Shown one piece after another: positions 8,202 to 18,200 of a DNA stretch of 64,000 bases. A model generated the notes under the pieces. That model was given only the letters and a program-made list of their open reading frames with translations, did no database searches and had not been told where the DNA came from. Positions within the stretch are counted from its first letter, which is position 1. Every line of letters begins with the position of its first letter. The stretch is taken from contig CANQND010000005.1 of the NCBI GenBank assembly GCA_947625115.1, forward strand, positions 1 through 64,000, written 5' to 3'. The position numbers and the translations under genes are program-made. The stretch comes from an uncultured Clostridia bacterium (GTDB lineage: Bacteria > Bacillota > Clostridia > Christensenellales > CAG-314).

Positions 8202-8582
8202 ATAAAGGCGATACGACTTTTGTTGCCATATAAGAATACCAAAAAATTGACATTTAGTCAATAGAATTGAAGTAAAAATATCTTTTCGACGACCGAAACG
8301 CATTTGAATGCGGTGGTTGCGGGGATTCCTCTTCCACCACTGCGTGGTCCCCCTCCCCCTCGTCGCCGCACGGCTTTGGTTAGCACCAAGCGCGTAAACG
8401 CGCTCGGTACCGCTAACAGTCGGCGGCTCCTCTTCCCACACAAGTATTAGCGTACTTGCACGGGGACCCATTTTGCTTATCGACGGGGACGGTCTGTTTG
8501 GTGAACACGTCTTGCGACGAGGAGGGTATTTTCAACAACGGGGCTACTGTCTGAGGGAGCGGGATATGTTCAAGATATGTGC

Positions 8583-8613
8583 AAAACAAAGGACCCGCCA
8601 AAGCGAGTCCTTT
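8583..8613. terminator. Bidirectional-looking terminator hairpin
   Basis: acaaaggacccgccaaagcgagtcctttgt inverted repeat between the lipoprotein gene and tRNA-Ser. Confidence 0.5.
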
Positions 8614-8707
8614 GTAAAAGGCAAAAGATTTTTGAGTTGCCGCCATTGGGTTACGACTTACATCTTTGTGCTTTTTCAGTCAAAATGCGGCAAACAAATC
8701 GTTCAAG

Positions 8708-11700
8708 TTATGCGTCAACGCGCGTAAATTGTCCCGAATAGGGGTCCCCAGATGTGTTGCAAAGTTCCAGCGCGCCGCTCTCCAACTCCGCCAAATACAA
8801 CTCCAAAGAAAATCCGCCCGTTTTTGTTATCTTAAACGTATATAAGTTTACACAAGTTCCGCTACCGCTGTAATAATAAGTATCTTCCGTAGTCGCTGTA
8901 ACCGTTTCGGTAATTTTGTCGCCGCCGTCAACGGTGTAGGTGAGAGTAAGTTCTACCGCGCCGTCCTTGTTTGCAACAACAATTTCCGTAAATACATAGG
9001 TACTACTCACAAATCCACTACCCTTAAACGAAACGTTACCCTCGTACTTTGTTCCCTCAACGGGATCAACGGGCTGTGCGAGTTCGGGGTTTTCAAGAGT
9101 CATTTCGCCGATAGTGTCGCCACTAACCACAAAGCTCAACTTGGACTTGTCCGCTGTTCTGCCAACAGAAAAAGCTGTGGTTGTCTTATAGGGTTGGACA
9201 GACTTGTTCACAAAAGGATACAATTTCCACCAAACCGCAACGGTTGTTGAACCTTTCCAAGTGCTGAGATTTTGCGTCAAAAAAGTACCCGTACTATTAC
9301 GATTGTCTGTTTTACTGAAAGTGTCAGTGTACTCTTGTCCGCCAAGAATAAATGTCACTGTCGCTTGCGTATCATCACCGTCTATCAAAGTTACAGACTT
9401 GAAAACAATCGTATACTCATTAGACGTAGGCGTGTACGAAACTTCGCCGACATATTTAAGCAGATTGCTATCCTCAGACGCGGAAGCGTCCTTTTGGAAA
9501 ATTCTTGCAACCGCGTTGTCGTCGCCCGTTGCGGAGTAACCCGTAAGTTGATCCTTGCCCTCATTGAGAGTGAGAATAAACGTTGTTTTTGCTGACGACA
9601 AACTGTAAACTATTACCGCATACTTGTCAATACGATACAGCGTTGCAGGATTGTTTTGTGAGTTGATATTGTAGGTAACCACGCCCAACGCACTAATGGT
9701 AAAATAGGACGTACCGCTATCGGCGTTCCATTTGCCCACAAGGTCTTCTGCCGCAACATCTTTGAGTTCGGCAGTCTTGCTGAACACCGTGCCGTCAATG
9801 GAAATACTGTCGGCAGAAGTTACAACAATACGAAACGTGTCAACGCTATCGGGGTCGAGGTACTTGTTTACCGCTTCCAATGTCAACGGGTGGAGATATT
9901 TTCCGTCCTCAATAGCGGAGCCAACAACGTCACTGCCGCTTGCACCCGCCTCGGAGATCACGATTTCTTTGTTGCCGCTCTTCCAAACACCGCAAATATC
10001 GGCAAGGGATACAGATGCTCCCTCTTCCCAAATAGCATACAACGGCAACGTGAAGCCACCCTCGCTTTCTACAAGATATTGCTGATAGGTACCATAATTT
10101 ACGTTCGTGATAGAACCATTATTGATAATGATAGTACCTTGCTCATCGTAGGACCAACCCTTGAAAGTGTGACCTGCATAGGTAAACGGACACACCGCGG
10201 GTAACAGAGAGCCGATGGAGGCTTCCATTGTAAAGGTGATATCTTTTTGAACTTCACCTGTGGCTTCGCCGGGGTTCAATGCCAACGTTATTGTTGCTTT
10301 TGTCCAAGAAGCCATTATGCGAATGTCTTCGTCGGGCATTTGGTAAGTTGCGTCGGGTTGCAAGTCCGTTGCTATTTTCTTCCAACCTTGGTCTGTGTTG
10401 TGTTGAATTGTCCACCCTGCAAAAGTGTAACCTTGGCGTTTCCAAGTACATTGCGGAAGAGTGATCGTTGCACCCGCCTCATAGTTACCTGCGCCCTCGG
10501 GTTCGCTTCCCGAAAAGCCAGCCTCACTATTAGCACCTCTGTAATACTCTACCGAGTGACCCGTGGCGGGAGGGATAACCTCTCCGCTATCTTTTGTGAA
10601 AACGGCAGAACATTCGCTACCCAAAAGGTCAATGGTAATAGTCAATTGACCCTCTTCCGCGACAACGGTCAGCGTGTAAGCGTCCTCAAATGTTCCCGTA
10701 CCTACGTTACCGTCCCAAGTAAGCGTGTAAGTATCTTGCCACTCTGCACTAATCAGTTTGAGAGTGTCGCCGTTAAGCTCGGCACTTGTGAAATTGTAAC
10801 TTTCTCCGTAAGAGTCTACCAAATCGGGCATTCCGCTCGGATTGCTGTACTTTCCGTCAGCGTCAGCGGGTTTGGTTGACGGTGCTGTCCAAACACATAC
10901 TACCGTAACGTCACTGTTAAGAGTATAATCGTTGATAGTTTCGCTCGTGTAGGATTGTCCCAGAATATTGTAGGACAAGGGGTTATTTCTCTCCGAATCC
11001 ATACACCAATAAGCAATATAGTCCGCACTAAGGTTACTACCCTCTTCTAAGTAGATAACGAAATCGTTCCCTGCCTTGTCGGAATTTTGGAAAGTTACCG
11101 CCACAAGGTCTACCTCAAAGGTATAATTTTGACTGTCGCTTTCATTGTTGAACACAAGAACGAGCTTGCGCCCTTGCAATGTACCCGAAACAAACGTTAT
11201 TCCGCAACCATCGTTCATTTCGTCGTAGCCAACAACCGTAATTTTGCCGTCGGCTGAAATGGTATATTCAAAGTAGTATTCGGTATAACCGCCGTCAAAC
11301 ATATCACCTTGAAATTGCGCACAAGAATAGTCTTCCTCAAACAATTGCAACAACAACATTGTGTCGTCGTCTTGTGTGTGAAGAACGAACGCGTTAAACG
11401 GTTCTGTTGTAAACGGTTTCCCCGTGGGGGGGGTGACTTCACCCTCCCACACACATTCGATTTCGGTATCTTCTGCGGGTACTATGTAGCTTCCAAAGTC
11501 TTCCGCGTCAGATTGCACGCCGCCTACCTTGTAGAACGGGGGACAATTGTCTTGTTCATCGTACGTATATTGCGTTATGTCAACAGCCGTACCTGCGGGA
11601 TAATACACGTTTTTGTCCGTGCCTTTGTTATCGATGTTTTTAAGAGTGATTTGCACCAAATTGCCCGCAAACGTGTATTGAGTTGTGTTTCCTGACGTGG

Positions 11701-14700
11701 TAAAGCTGAATACCAATTTCAACGTACGTCCGTGCAACGAACCCGATACAAATGCCAAGCCTACCGAACCATCAAAATCGGCAACGGTTACTGTGCCGTC
11801 GGTTGCAATCGAATAGGTAAATCCGCCGGATATGCCCCATTCTCCCATGCCGACACCGCCGACAAGTTGAACCATACCGGACATTCCCTCTTGTTCTTCC
11901 GAGAACAACATTACCGCACCCGAAACATCGCCGTCGCTCAACACCATTGCGGCGTCGATAAGTTCTGTCGTGAACGGAGCTTCTGTGCTTTCGTTCCATA
12001 CGGCAACATAATGCGTTGTTGCGGTGATAGTGACTGTGGAACCAACAGCGTGCAACGTTTTGGGTTCCGCCTCGTCGGCTTTGTCGTTCCAACCGCCGAA
12101 AGTGCCGCCGACATAGGGGTGATCGTCCGCATCGGGGAAAGTTACTTCCAAAGAGCCGTCGTCGTCTTCGTCCCAAATAACGGTCGCGTCGGTGCCGTCA
12201 AGATAGTCGAAAGTAGCGGCAACACGGAATTTTGCCGTGAGCGTGATTTCTTCGGTTATGGGTGTGCTACTAATATCAAACACCTCGCCGTCCTTTAACC
12301 AAGCGTAGAACAGCTTGCCTTGGGGGGCTTTGGATTCGATACCGTCGTAAGTGAAGAGCGTACCGTACTCTACTTCAACGGTTTCGGTTTGATCGTTGAT
12401 AGAAAGAGTAACAGTGATGTTGTACACGTAGTCGCCGAAAATATATTTTTCGCCGCCGACAGTAGCAAGACCGCTGAATCCTATAAAATATCCATATTGC
12501 GATACTGCCGTCAATTCAAAGACGTCGCTGCCGAAAGTAAAGCCGACAGTAGCAGTTTCTTCTTCTGCCGACGTACTCTTGACGGTGTACGTGCCTTGTA
12601 CGGGGTCACTTGCCGCCTTGAAAGTTGCCTTTCCGAAACCGTCCAAAGTCAATGTGGCCTTTTCGTCCTTGGAGGTATAAGTTCCCTCGTAACCGTCAGA
12701 GAACACGGCTTTGCCGTTTTCGGTTTTGAATATCATTTGTGAGGAATAGGTTGTGACGGTGTACAAACCCGTGCCGCCATCGTAGGTGTAGGGATATATC
12801 GAAGAATAGCTTTCGGAATAGAAAATTTCCACATAGCCGTCATCGCGCACCACTACCTTTGTGTATCTGCCGCCCTCATCTACTTGGAAAGTCTGTTGGA
12901 ATACGGCAACAATTGTAACGTCGCCTTGTACGGTTACCGTTGTTCCGCTGATCAAATCTTCATAGTCCTCGCGTTTCCAACCGAGGAAAGTCCAACCGTC
13001 TTTTTCGTAGGTACATTCGGGCAATTCAATGGGTTCTCCCGCAACGCCTTGTTTGGCGTCAATTTTGTCGGTGTGACCGTCAACGCTGAAAGTAACGGTT
13101 ACGCGTTTTGCCCAAATTGCATAAAGCGTGAGATTGTCCTTAACTTCGGTACCATCAAAATCGAAATAAGTTGTTGAATCACTACTTATTCCCCAACCCT
13201 TGAATTCGTAACCGTCGCGGGTGGGTTGTTGTGCGGGACGAGTGGCGTGTCCGCCGTAGTCGAACGTTTGCGGTTCGGGCAAGTTGCTTACGCCATCGCC
13301 GTTAGCCTCAAATGTTACCGTTACGGTAGAACGCTCTTCCCAATGAGCAACAAATGTTGTATCTTCTTTGATAGTGTAGGGGAACGTGACTTTTTGATTG
13401 TCTACAAACCAACCCGTAAACGCGTGTTTATCCCATTCGGGCTTGGTGGGTTCATATATGCTGTTGCCGGGATACACTTGTTGAGGACTCGGAGCAACGC
13501 CGTCGGGACATTCGCCAAGTTCAAACGTTGCCGTTACTTGTTCCGCCCTGTGGAATGTTTTATCAAACGAATAATCCCAAGTGGCTTCCGCATGCATTGT
13601 AAACTCTTCGAGAGAGTTCAACGTAAGAGTGACTGTATAAGCCCCTATCGTGAAAGAAACAACCGTTTTTCCGTCCACAACAGAAGTGCCTGTGGGGGAA
13701 AGATCGCCGCTGTAATCGTAGTTAAGCTCGTGGAAAGAGATTGTGCCGTCTTCGCTTACTTTGAGCAAGTCGTATGTGCTAAGAAGCTCAAATGTTTCGC
13801 CGCAAGACCAAATGCCCTCAAAGTCGGCGAGATCCAAACCTTGCTCTTCTTCGGCAAAAGTCAACTCCAATATTCCGCCTTCTTCGGTAACTTCGGTGTA
13901 GCCCTCGCCTGCGGCTATCGCGGCTCCCTCTGCCGTCAAATCAAGCGGTTCGTCATTGAAAGTTGCGCTTTCCACTTCGTTGCTACTTGAACGAGCAGCC
14001 ACTAACCAATAGATAGGTGCACCAACGTTGAGATAGAACAACTCTTCCTCTTCGGGGCCACCAACGATGATGATTTCTGCCATTTCACCTGTGATCTCAA
14101 CCGCGTCGTCGCCGACTTCCAAAGCGATATACACAAGCGTACCCTCGATACTGCCGTAGCCGACAGGTTCGTCACTTTGGAAAACAGTGATTGCACCCTC
14201 TTCAATTGAGTAGGCATATTCGCCTTTCAATTCCAAAGAGTCGGAGTCGCCAAGTTCGGAAATAAACAAAGTGAAATAGTCGCCGCTTGATTCTGTGGTG
14301 AATATTACAGCATAGCCTTGTTCCAAATCGACAATTGCGCCGTCGAAAGGTTCGGTGGTGAAAGGTTCGTCCTCTCCCGAGCCGTCCTCGGTGTATTGCG
14401 CAGTGTAGGTTACGTCGCCTGCGGGCATTTGCTTTTGAGAACCGGCAGGAGCGTAATCACCATTGTTGTCTATCCAAACTTCAAATATCCAGCCATCTTC
14501 CGCATCGGGTCCGTCGGGCAACGTGTAGGTTGCGCCCTTTGCCAACTGTTGAGTTGCAGGTACGGTTGCGCCCTCTGCCGCGTGATCGCCGAGTTCGTAT
14601 TTAAGCGTGTACTCGGTGACGGTGGAACCTGTTTGTTTCCACTGTGCAGTGAGAGTTTTTTCGCTTGCGGGCATTGTGTAGGTTGCGCCTGCTTGATAGA

Positions 14701-15178
14701 CGGTTGTGCCGTCGCTCCAACCGTTAAACTCCCAGCCATCTTCCGCATCGGGTCCTGCGGGCAACGTGTAGGTTGCACCCTCTGCCAACTGTTGAGTTGC
14801 AGGTACGGTTGCGCCCTCTGCCGCGTGATCGCCGAGTTCGTATTTAAGCGTGTACTTGGTGACGTCGGAACCCGCATCGGTCCATTGCGCCGTGAAAGTT
14901 ACGTCTGCAACCAGCGTGTACTCGGCACCCGCTTGATAGACGGTTGTGCCGTCGCTCCAACCTGCAAAGTTGTGGTTTGCATACGTAAACGTGTTACTTG
15001 GGAGGTGTATTTTTTCACCGACGTTTGCCGTGATAGGCTCGGGGGCGTTCCCCGTTGCGCCATCGCCTCCCACAAAGGTTGCGGTTGCGGCTTGGTCGCA
15101 GGCAACAAGCGAAAGACTTGCTACCAATGCAACAACAAGAACCAGACAAAGCAACCATCGCGTTGTTCTTTTTGTCAT
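8708..15178 (-). CDS. Very large lipoprotein with InlB B-repeat / Listeria-Bacteroides (Flg_new) repeats
   Basis: Lipobox-type signal LCLVLVVALVASLSLVAC; repeated GW-x-W / TLTAQW units; ATG at 15178 with RBS ggaggg. Confidence 0.85.
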   Translation of the reverse strand: MTKRTTRWLLCLVLVVALVASLSLVACDQAATATFVGGDGATGNAPEPITANVGEKIHLPSNTFTYANHNFAGWSDGTTVYQAGAEYTLVADVTFTAQWTDAGSDVTKYTLKYELGDHAAEGATVPATQQLAEGATYTLPAGPDAEDGWEFNGWSDGTTVYQAGATYTMPASEKTLTAQWKQTGSTVTEYTLKYELGDHAAEGATVPATQQLAKGATYTLPDGPDAEDGWIFEVWIDNNGDYAPAGSQKQMPAGDVTYTAQYTEDGSGEDEPFTTEPFDGAIVDLEQGYAVIFTTESSGDYFTLFISELGDSDSLELKGEYAYSIEEGAITVFQSDEPVGYGSIEGTLVYIALEVGDDAVEITGEMAEIIIVGGPEEEELFYLNVGAPIYWLVAARSSSNEVESATFNDEPLDLTAEGAAIAAGEGYTEVTEEGGILELTFAEEEQGLDLADFEGIWSCGETFELLSTYDLLKVSEDGTISFHELNYDYSGDLSPTGTSVVDGKTVVSFTIGAYTVTLTLNSLEEFTMHAEATWDYSFDKTFHRAEQVTATFELGECPDGVAPSPQQVYPGNSIYEPTKPEWDKHAFTGWFVDNQKVTFPYTIKEDTTFVAHWEERSTVTVTFEANGDGVSNLPEPQTFDYGGHATRPAQQPTRDGYEFKGWGISSDSTTYFDFDGTEVKDNLTLYAIWAKRVTVTFSVDGHTDKIDAKQGVAGEPIELPECTYEKDGWTFLGWKREDYEDLISGTTVTVQGDVTIVAVFQQTFQVDEGGRYTKVVVRDDGYVEIFYSESYSSIYPYTYDGGTGLYTVTTYSSQMIFKTENGKAVFSDGYEGTYTSKDEKATLTLDGFGKATFKAASDPVQGTYTVKSTSAEEETATVGFTFGSDVFELTAVSQYGYFIGFSGLATVGGEKYIFGDYVYNITVTLSINDQTETVEVEYGTLFTYDGIESKAPQGKLFYAWLKDGEVFDISSTPITEEITLTAKFRVAATFDYLDGTDATVIWDEDDDGSLEVTFPDADDHPYVGGTFGGWNDKADEAEPKTLHAVGSTVTITATTHYVAVWNESTEAPFTTELIDAAMVLSDGDVSGAVMLFSEEQEGMSGMVQLVGGVGMGEWGISGGFTYSIATDGTVTVADFDGSVGLAFVSGSLHGRTLKLVFSFTTSGNTTQYTFAGNLVQITLKNIDNKGTDKNVYYPAGTAVDITQYTYDEQDNCPPFYKVGGVQSDAEDFGSYIVPAEDTEIECVWEGEVTPPTGKPFTTEPFNAFVLHTQDDDTMLLLQLFEEDYSCAQFQGDMFDGGYTEYYFEYTISADGKITVVGYDEMNDGCGITFVSGTLQGRKLVLVFNNESDSQNYTFEVDLVAVTFQNSDKAGNDFVIYLEEGSNLSADYIAYWCMDSERNNPLSYNILGQSYTSETINDYTLNSDVTVVCVWTAPSTKPADADGKYSNPSGMPDLVDSYGESYNFTSAELNGDTLKLISAEWQDTYTLTWDGNVGTGTFEDAYTLTVVAEEGQLTITIDLLGSECSAVFTKDSGEVIPPATGHSVEYYRGANSEAGFSGSEPEGAGNYEAGATITLPQCTWKRQGYTFAGWTIQHNTDQGWKKIATDLQPDATYQMPDEDIRIMASWTKATITLALNPGEATGEVQKDITFTMEASIGSLLPAVCPFTYAGHTFKGWSYDEQGTIIINNGSITNVNYGTYQQYLVESEGGFTLPLYAIWEEGASVSLADICGVWKSGNKEIVISEAGASGSDVVGSAIEDGKYLHPLTLEAVNKYLDPDSVDTFRIVVTSADSISIDGTVFSKTAELKDVAAEDLVGKWNADSGTSYFTISALGVVTYNINSQNNPATLYRIDKYAVIVYSLSSAKTTFILTLNEGKDQLTGYSATGDDNAVARIFQKDASASEDSNLLKYVGEVSYTPTSNEYTIVFKSVTLIDGDDTQATVTFILGGQEYTDTFSKTDNRNSTGTFLTQNLSTWKGSTTVAVWWKLYPFVNKSVQPYKTTTAFSVGRTADKSKLSFVVSGDTIGEMTLENPELAQPVDPVEGTKYEGNVSFKGSGFVSSTYVFTEIVVANKDGAVELTLTYTVDGGDKITETVTATTEDTYYYSGSGTCVNLYTFKITKTGGFSLELYLAELESGALELCNTSGDPYSGQFTRVDA
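14491..14970 (-). repeat. ~240-bp near-identical tandem repeat within the lipoprotein gene
   Basis: ccagccatcttccgcatcgggtc...gcgtgatcgccgagttcgtatttaagcgtgta recurs at a 240-bp offset (14491.. and 14731..). Confidence 0.75.
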
Positions 15179-15235
15179 TATTTTTCCCTCCAAAATAGAT
15201 TTTTGTTTTTTTATTAACTCAACGAGTAGCCCCCG

Positions 15236-18200
15236 TCAGGAGAGCTGCTCGTAGGTAAACGTGTTATTGTCGAAATTCAGGGTCAAAACGTACACTCCGT
15301 CAAAATCGCTCGTTTCGCCGCTTGGGGCGCGAACAGTTACTGTGAGTACGTTGCCGTGAGTTTCGGTTATTTGAGCGGCAATTTGCAAACTGCCGTTGGA
15401 CGTCGGGAAAGAAATGCTCAATCTCAACACTTTGCCGTCGGTTGATACCAACGCCGTTATGAGCAAGCCGTCCGACGAATGAAGATAACAGTAAGAAGCA
15501 AATTTCGTCCACTCGTAAGTGAAAGAGTCGCCGTCTACGTGTATGATAATTTCATACTTGACAGCTTTCCAATTGATTGTCCAATCGATTGTCCACGTGT
15601 AGGTGTTTTCGCCTATCTTTGTGAGAGCCCAACCATAAGAATCAACTGTTTGCAAACCGTTGCCGTACGGACCCGCAATGCCGTCTACATTTTTCAGGTT
15701 GCCGACAGCGTGTACATAATTGCCCTCATAAATGGTAAGCGATGAACCGTCTGCCGCCGTGTAGGTGTGTTCCTCAACTACTTTGCTGACCGTGTAGTTA
15801 AAGGTGAGGTTTCCGTTGTTGTTGAACAACGTCAATTGATAGACGTTGCCGTCGTAGGTGAACTGCATACGGTAGTTGACTATCTGTACGACGACGGCGT
15901 TGCCGTTGAACTCGCCCTCTTGCGTGCCTGCCGTAACGGTGAGGCGTTGCGTTGCAGACGAAACATAGGAGTAGGTGAGTTGTGTGCCGTACTTAACAAA
16001 TGAGTAAGGCGAATCGTCGTACTGCAAGCCCGTGAGCCAACCGTTGGAGTTGACGACGAGGGTCTGCTTGCTATCGGAGTAGTTGCCCGTGTAGCTGTTG
16101 TACTCGAACCAGAACACTTGGAGAGTGCTGTCGTTTTGCCAACGGTACAAGCCGCCGAGCGCGCCCTCGCCGAAAGAGGCGTTGTCGCCGAGAACAAGGG
16201 TTATCGCAAAGTTTTCAACGCTGTACCAAGTTTGTTGTTCGGCGTTGGTGCTTACGCGCAGGTATCTGAGATAGGGCTGCCACGTGCTGTTTTGAGCAAA
16301 GCCGACGCCCGCTTCGTAACTGTTGACGTAAATGCGTACTTGGGAGCCGTAAAACGGTGTTTGACCGAGTTCGGGCGGGGTTGAGCCGCGCAAAACAATG
16401 ATGAGTTGATGTTGCTCGAAAGAGCTTTCGTCCGCGTTGGGAGTGACAGCGCACAGAGAAAACGCCATTGCGCCCACCAAGGCGAGATCTGCACCCGCGG
16501 TGAAACTCACCAGACCGAAGCAACGAATAAACGCGTTGTCGCCGATAGACGTGAGTCGGTCAAAGGAGAGTTCGGTAAGAGAAACGCATTGGTAAAACGC
16601 TTCTGCACCGATAGTTTCAAGATTGTTTCCCGTTACGCGCGCCAACGCTTCGCAACCGTAAAACGCACGCGCACCCACCGATACAACGTTGTTGAGGTTG
16701 ACGGCGACAATGTAGTCCAAGGTGGCAAACACGCCGTCGGCAATGGAGATGACGTCATCGGGAATATCTACCGTTACGGAAGAGGGGTTCTCGTCGGTGT
16801 TGTTGTAGGACACAAGAACGCCGTCCACCACTTCAAACAAAGGTTTATTTGCCTGTTCGGCATTGCTTGTTACAAACGCCGCGTAACCGTTAGGCTGACT
16901 TGGCGTTGCCGCCGCCCAAGTGGGGGCTGTGCGGTAAGCCTGTTCGCTGCCGTCGGGGACAAATATCTTGAAATTGGAACCCTTGATCCAACGGAACACG
17001 TCCTCGCCCAACTCGGGAGGAGTTGCGCCGAGGAAGTAAACGGCTTTGAGCGTGTTAGCACCGCCCGAACCCGTGCCGTTTTCAAAGGCGTGATCGCCTA
17101 TGCGAATCAGGCTTGCGGGGAACGTTACCGACGTGAGTGATTTGTCTTTGAACACGTCTGCCGCTATTTCCGTTACGCCCTCGGGAATGACTATCACCGA
17201 CGAATTGCCGAGATATTGCGTTACAACGTGGTCTACAATGACGAGATTTTCTTCAAAAACGGTGTAACTGCCGTACTCCTCGTCGGCGGCGTAGGTGATT
17301 TCGATAGCCAACTCGCCGAGTTGCTCGTTGTAGAACGTGATGACAACAACAGCCGTTGCGCCATGCTCTTCGATAGTGTAACTGCCCAACTCGCCGTCCT
17401 GGTCCGCTTCGGCAGTCAAATACTGAGCCATACCGTAGCCGTCAAGCACTATTTGCGGATACTCGCTTTGTTCGCTTTGCAAATACACGCCGTTTTCGTC
17501 GCCGCGTTTAAGGAAAATGTAGTACGATTCACCATCGTGCGGCTCCGTACGCCACAGGAAGTAGAATTGAACTTCGTCGTTTACCACGAACTCGTATTGG
17601 AGATAGCCCGAATCGGGGTCGAGGAAGTAGTTTCCGCGAGCAAGCTCTATCAGCTCGTTTTCGCCGCTATCGGCGGCACCGATCTCGTACAAAATGCCGT
17701 TGCCGTAACCGTCAAGATACAGTGCTTCGTCTTGGAAGTCGCCGTTACGCACAAGTTGCCAATACACATTGCCCTCGACGCCGAATTCCATAAAGTAGCC
17801 GTCCACGTCCGAATCGACCGCGGACGTTTCCTTGACAACCTTGAAATACGTGCGTACCACTTTGTCGGGTTGAGAGGGGTGGAAATAGGACACGTAGTAA
17901 TCGCCGAGTTTGGTAAGTTCGTATTTTGTTATGACGTAGTACGCAACGCGACCGTCGGGAGAGGAAGCGTCCACTTCGCACAAAGTACCCGTCTTGTAGC
18001 CGTCAAATGCCAAAATGCGCGTTCCGAACGCGTCGTACAGATATTCGTACTCTTTGTAAGTGCCAACAAGATCCTCGTCGCGGTATTGGAAGAGGTTCTT
18101 TTCCATACTTTCCGCGTCGATACGAGCGTAGTAGACCGTTCCGTCCACGTTGAAATCCATATCCGCGCCGATAAGGTAGTTATCGACATAGGACAACGTG

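Noticed and set aside
8061-8471. 136-aa minus-strand ORF
   Set aside because: Runs through tRNA-Ser and hairpin-rich non-coding DNA.
8473-8727. 84-aa plus ORF / 77-aa minus ORF in the 8.4-8.7 kb intergenic region
   Set aside because: Overlap a terminator hairpin and the end of the lipoprotein gene; no coding signals.
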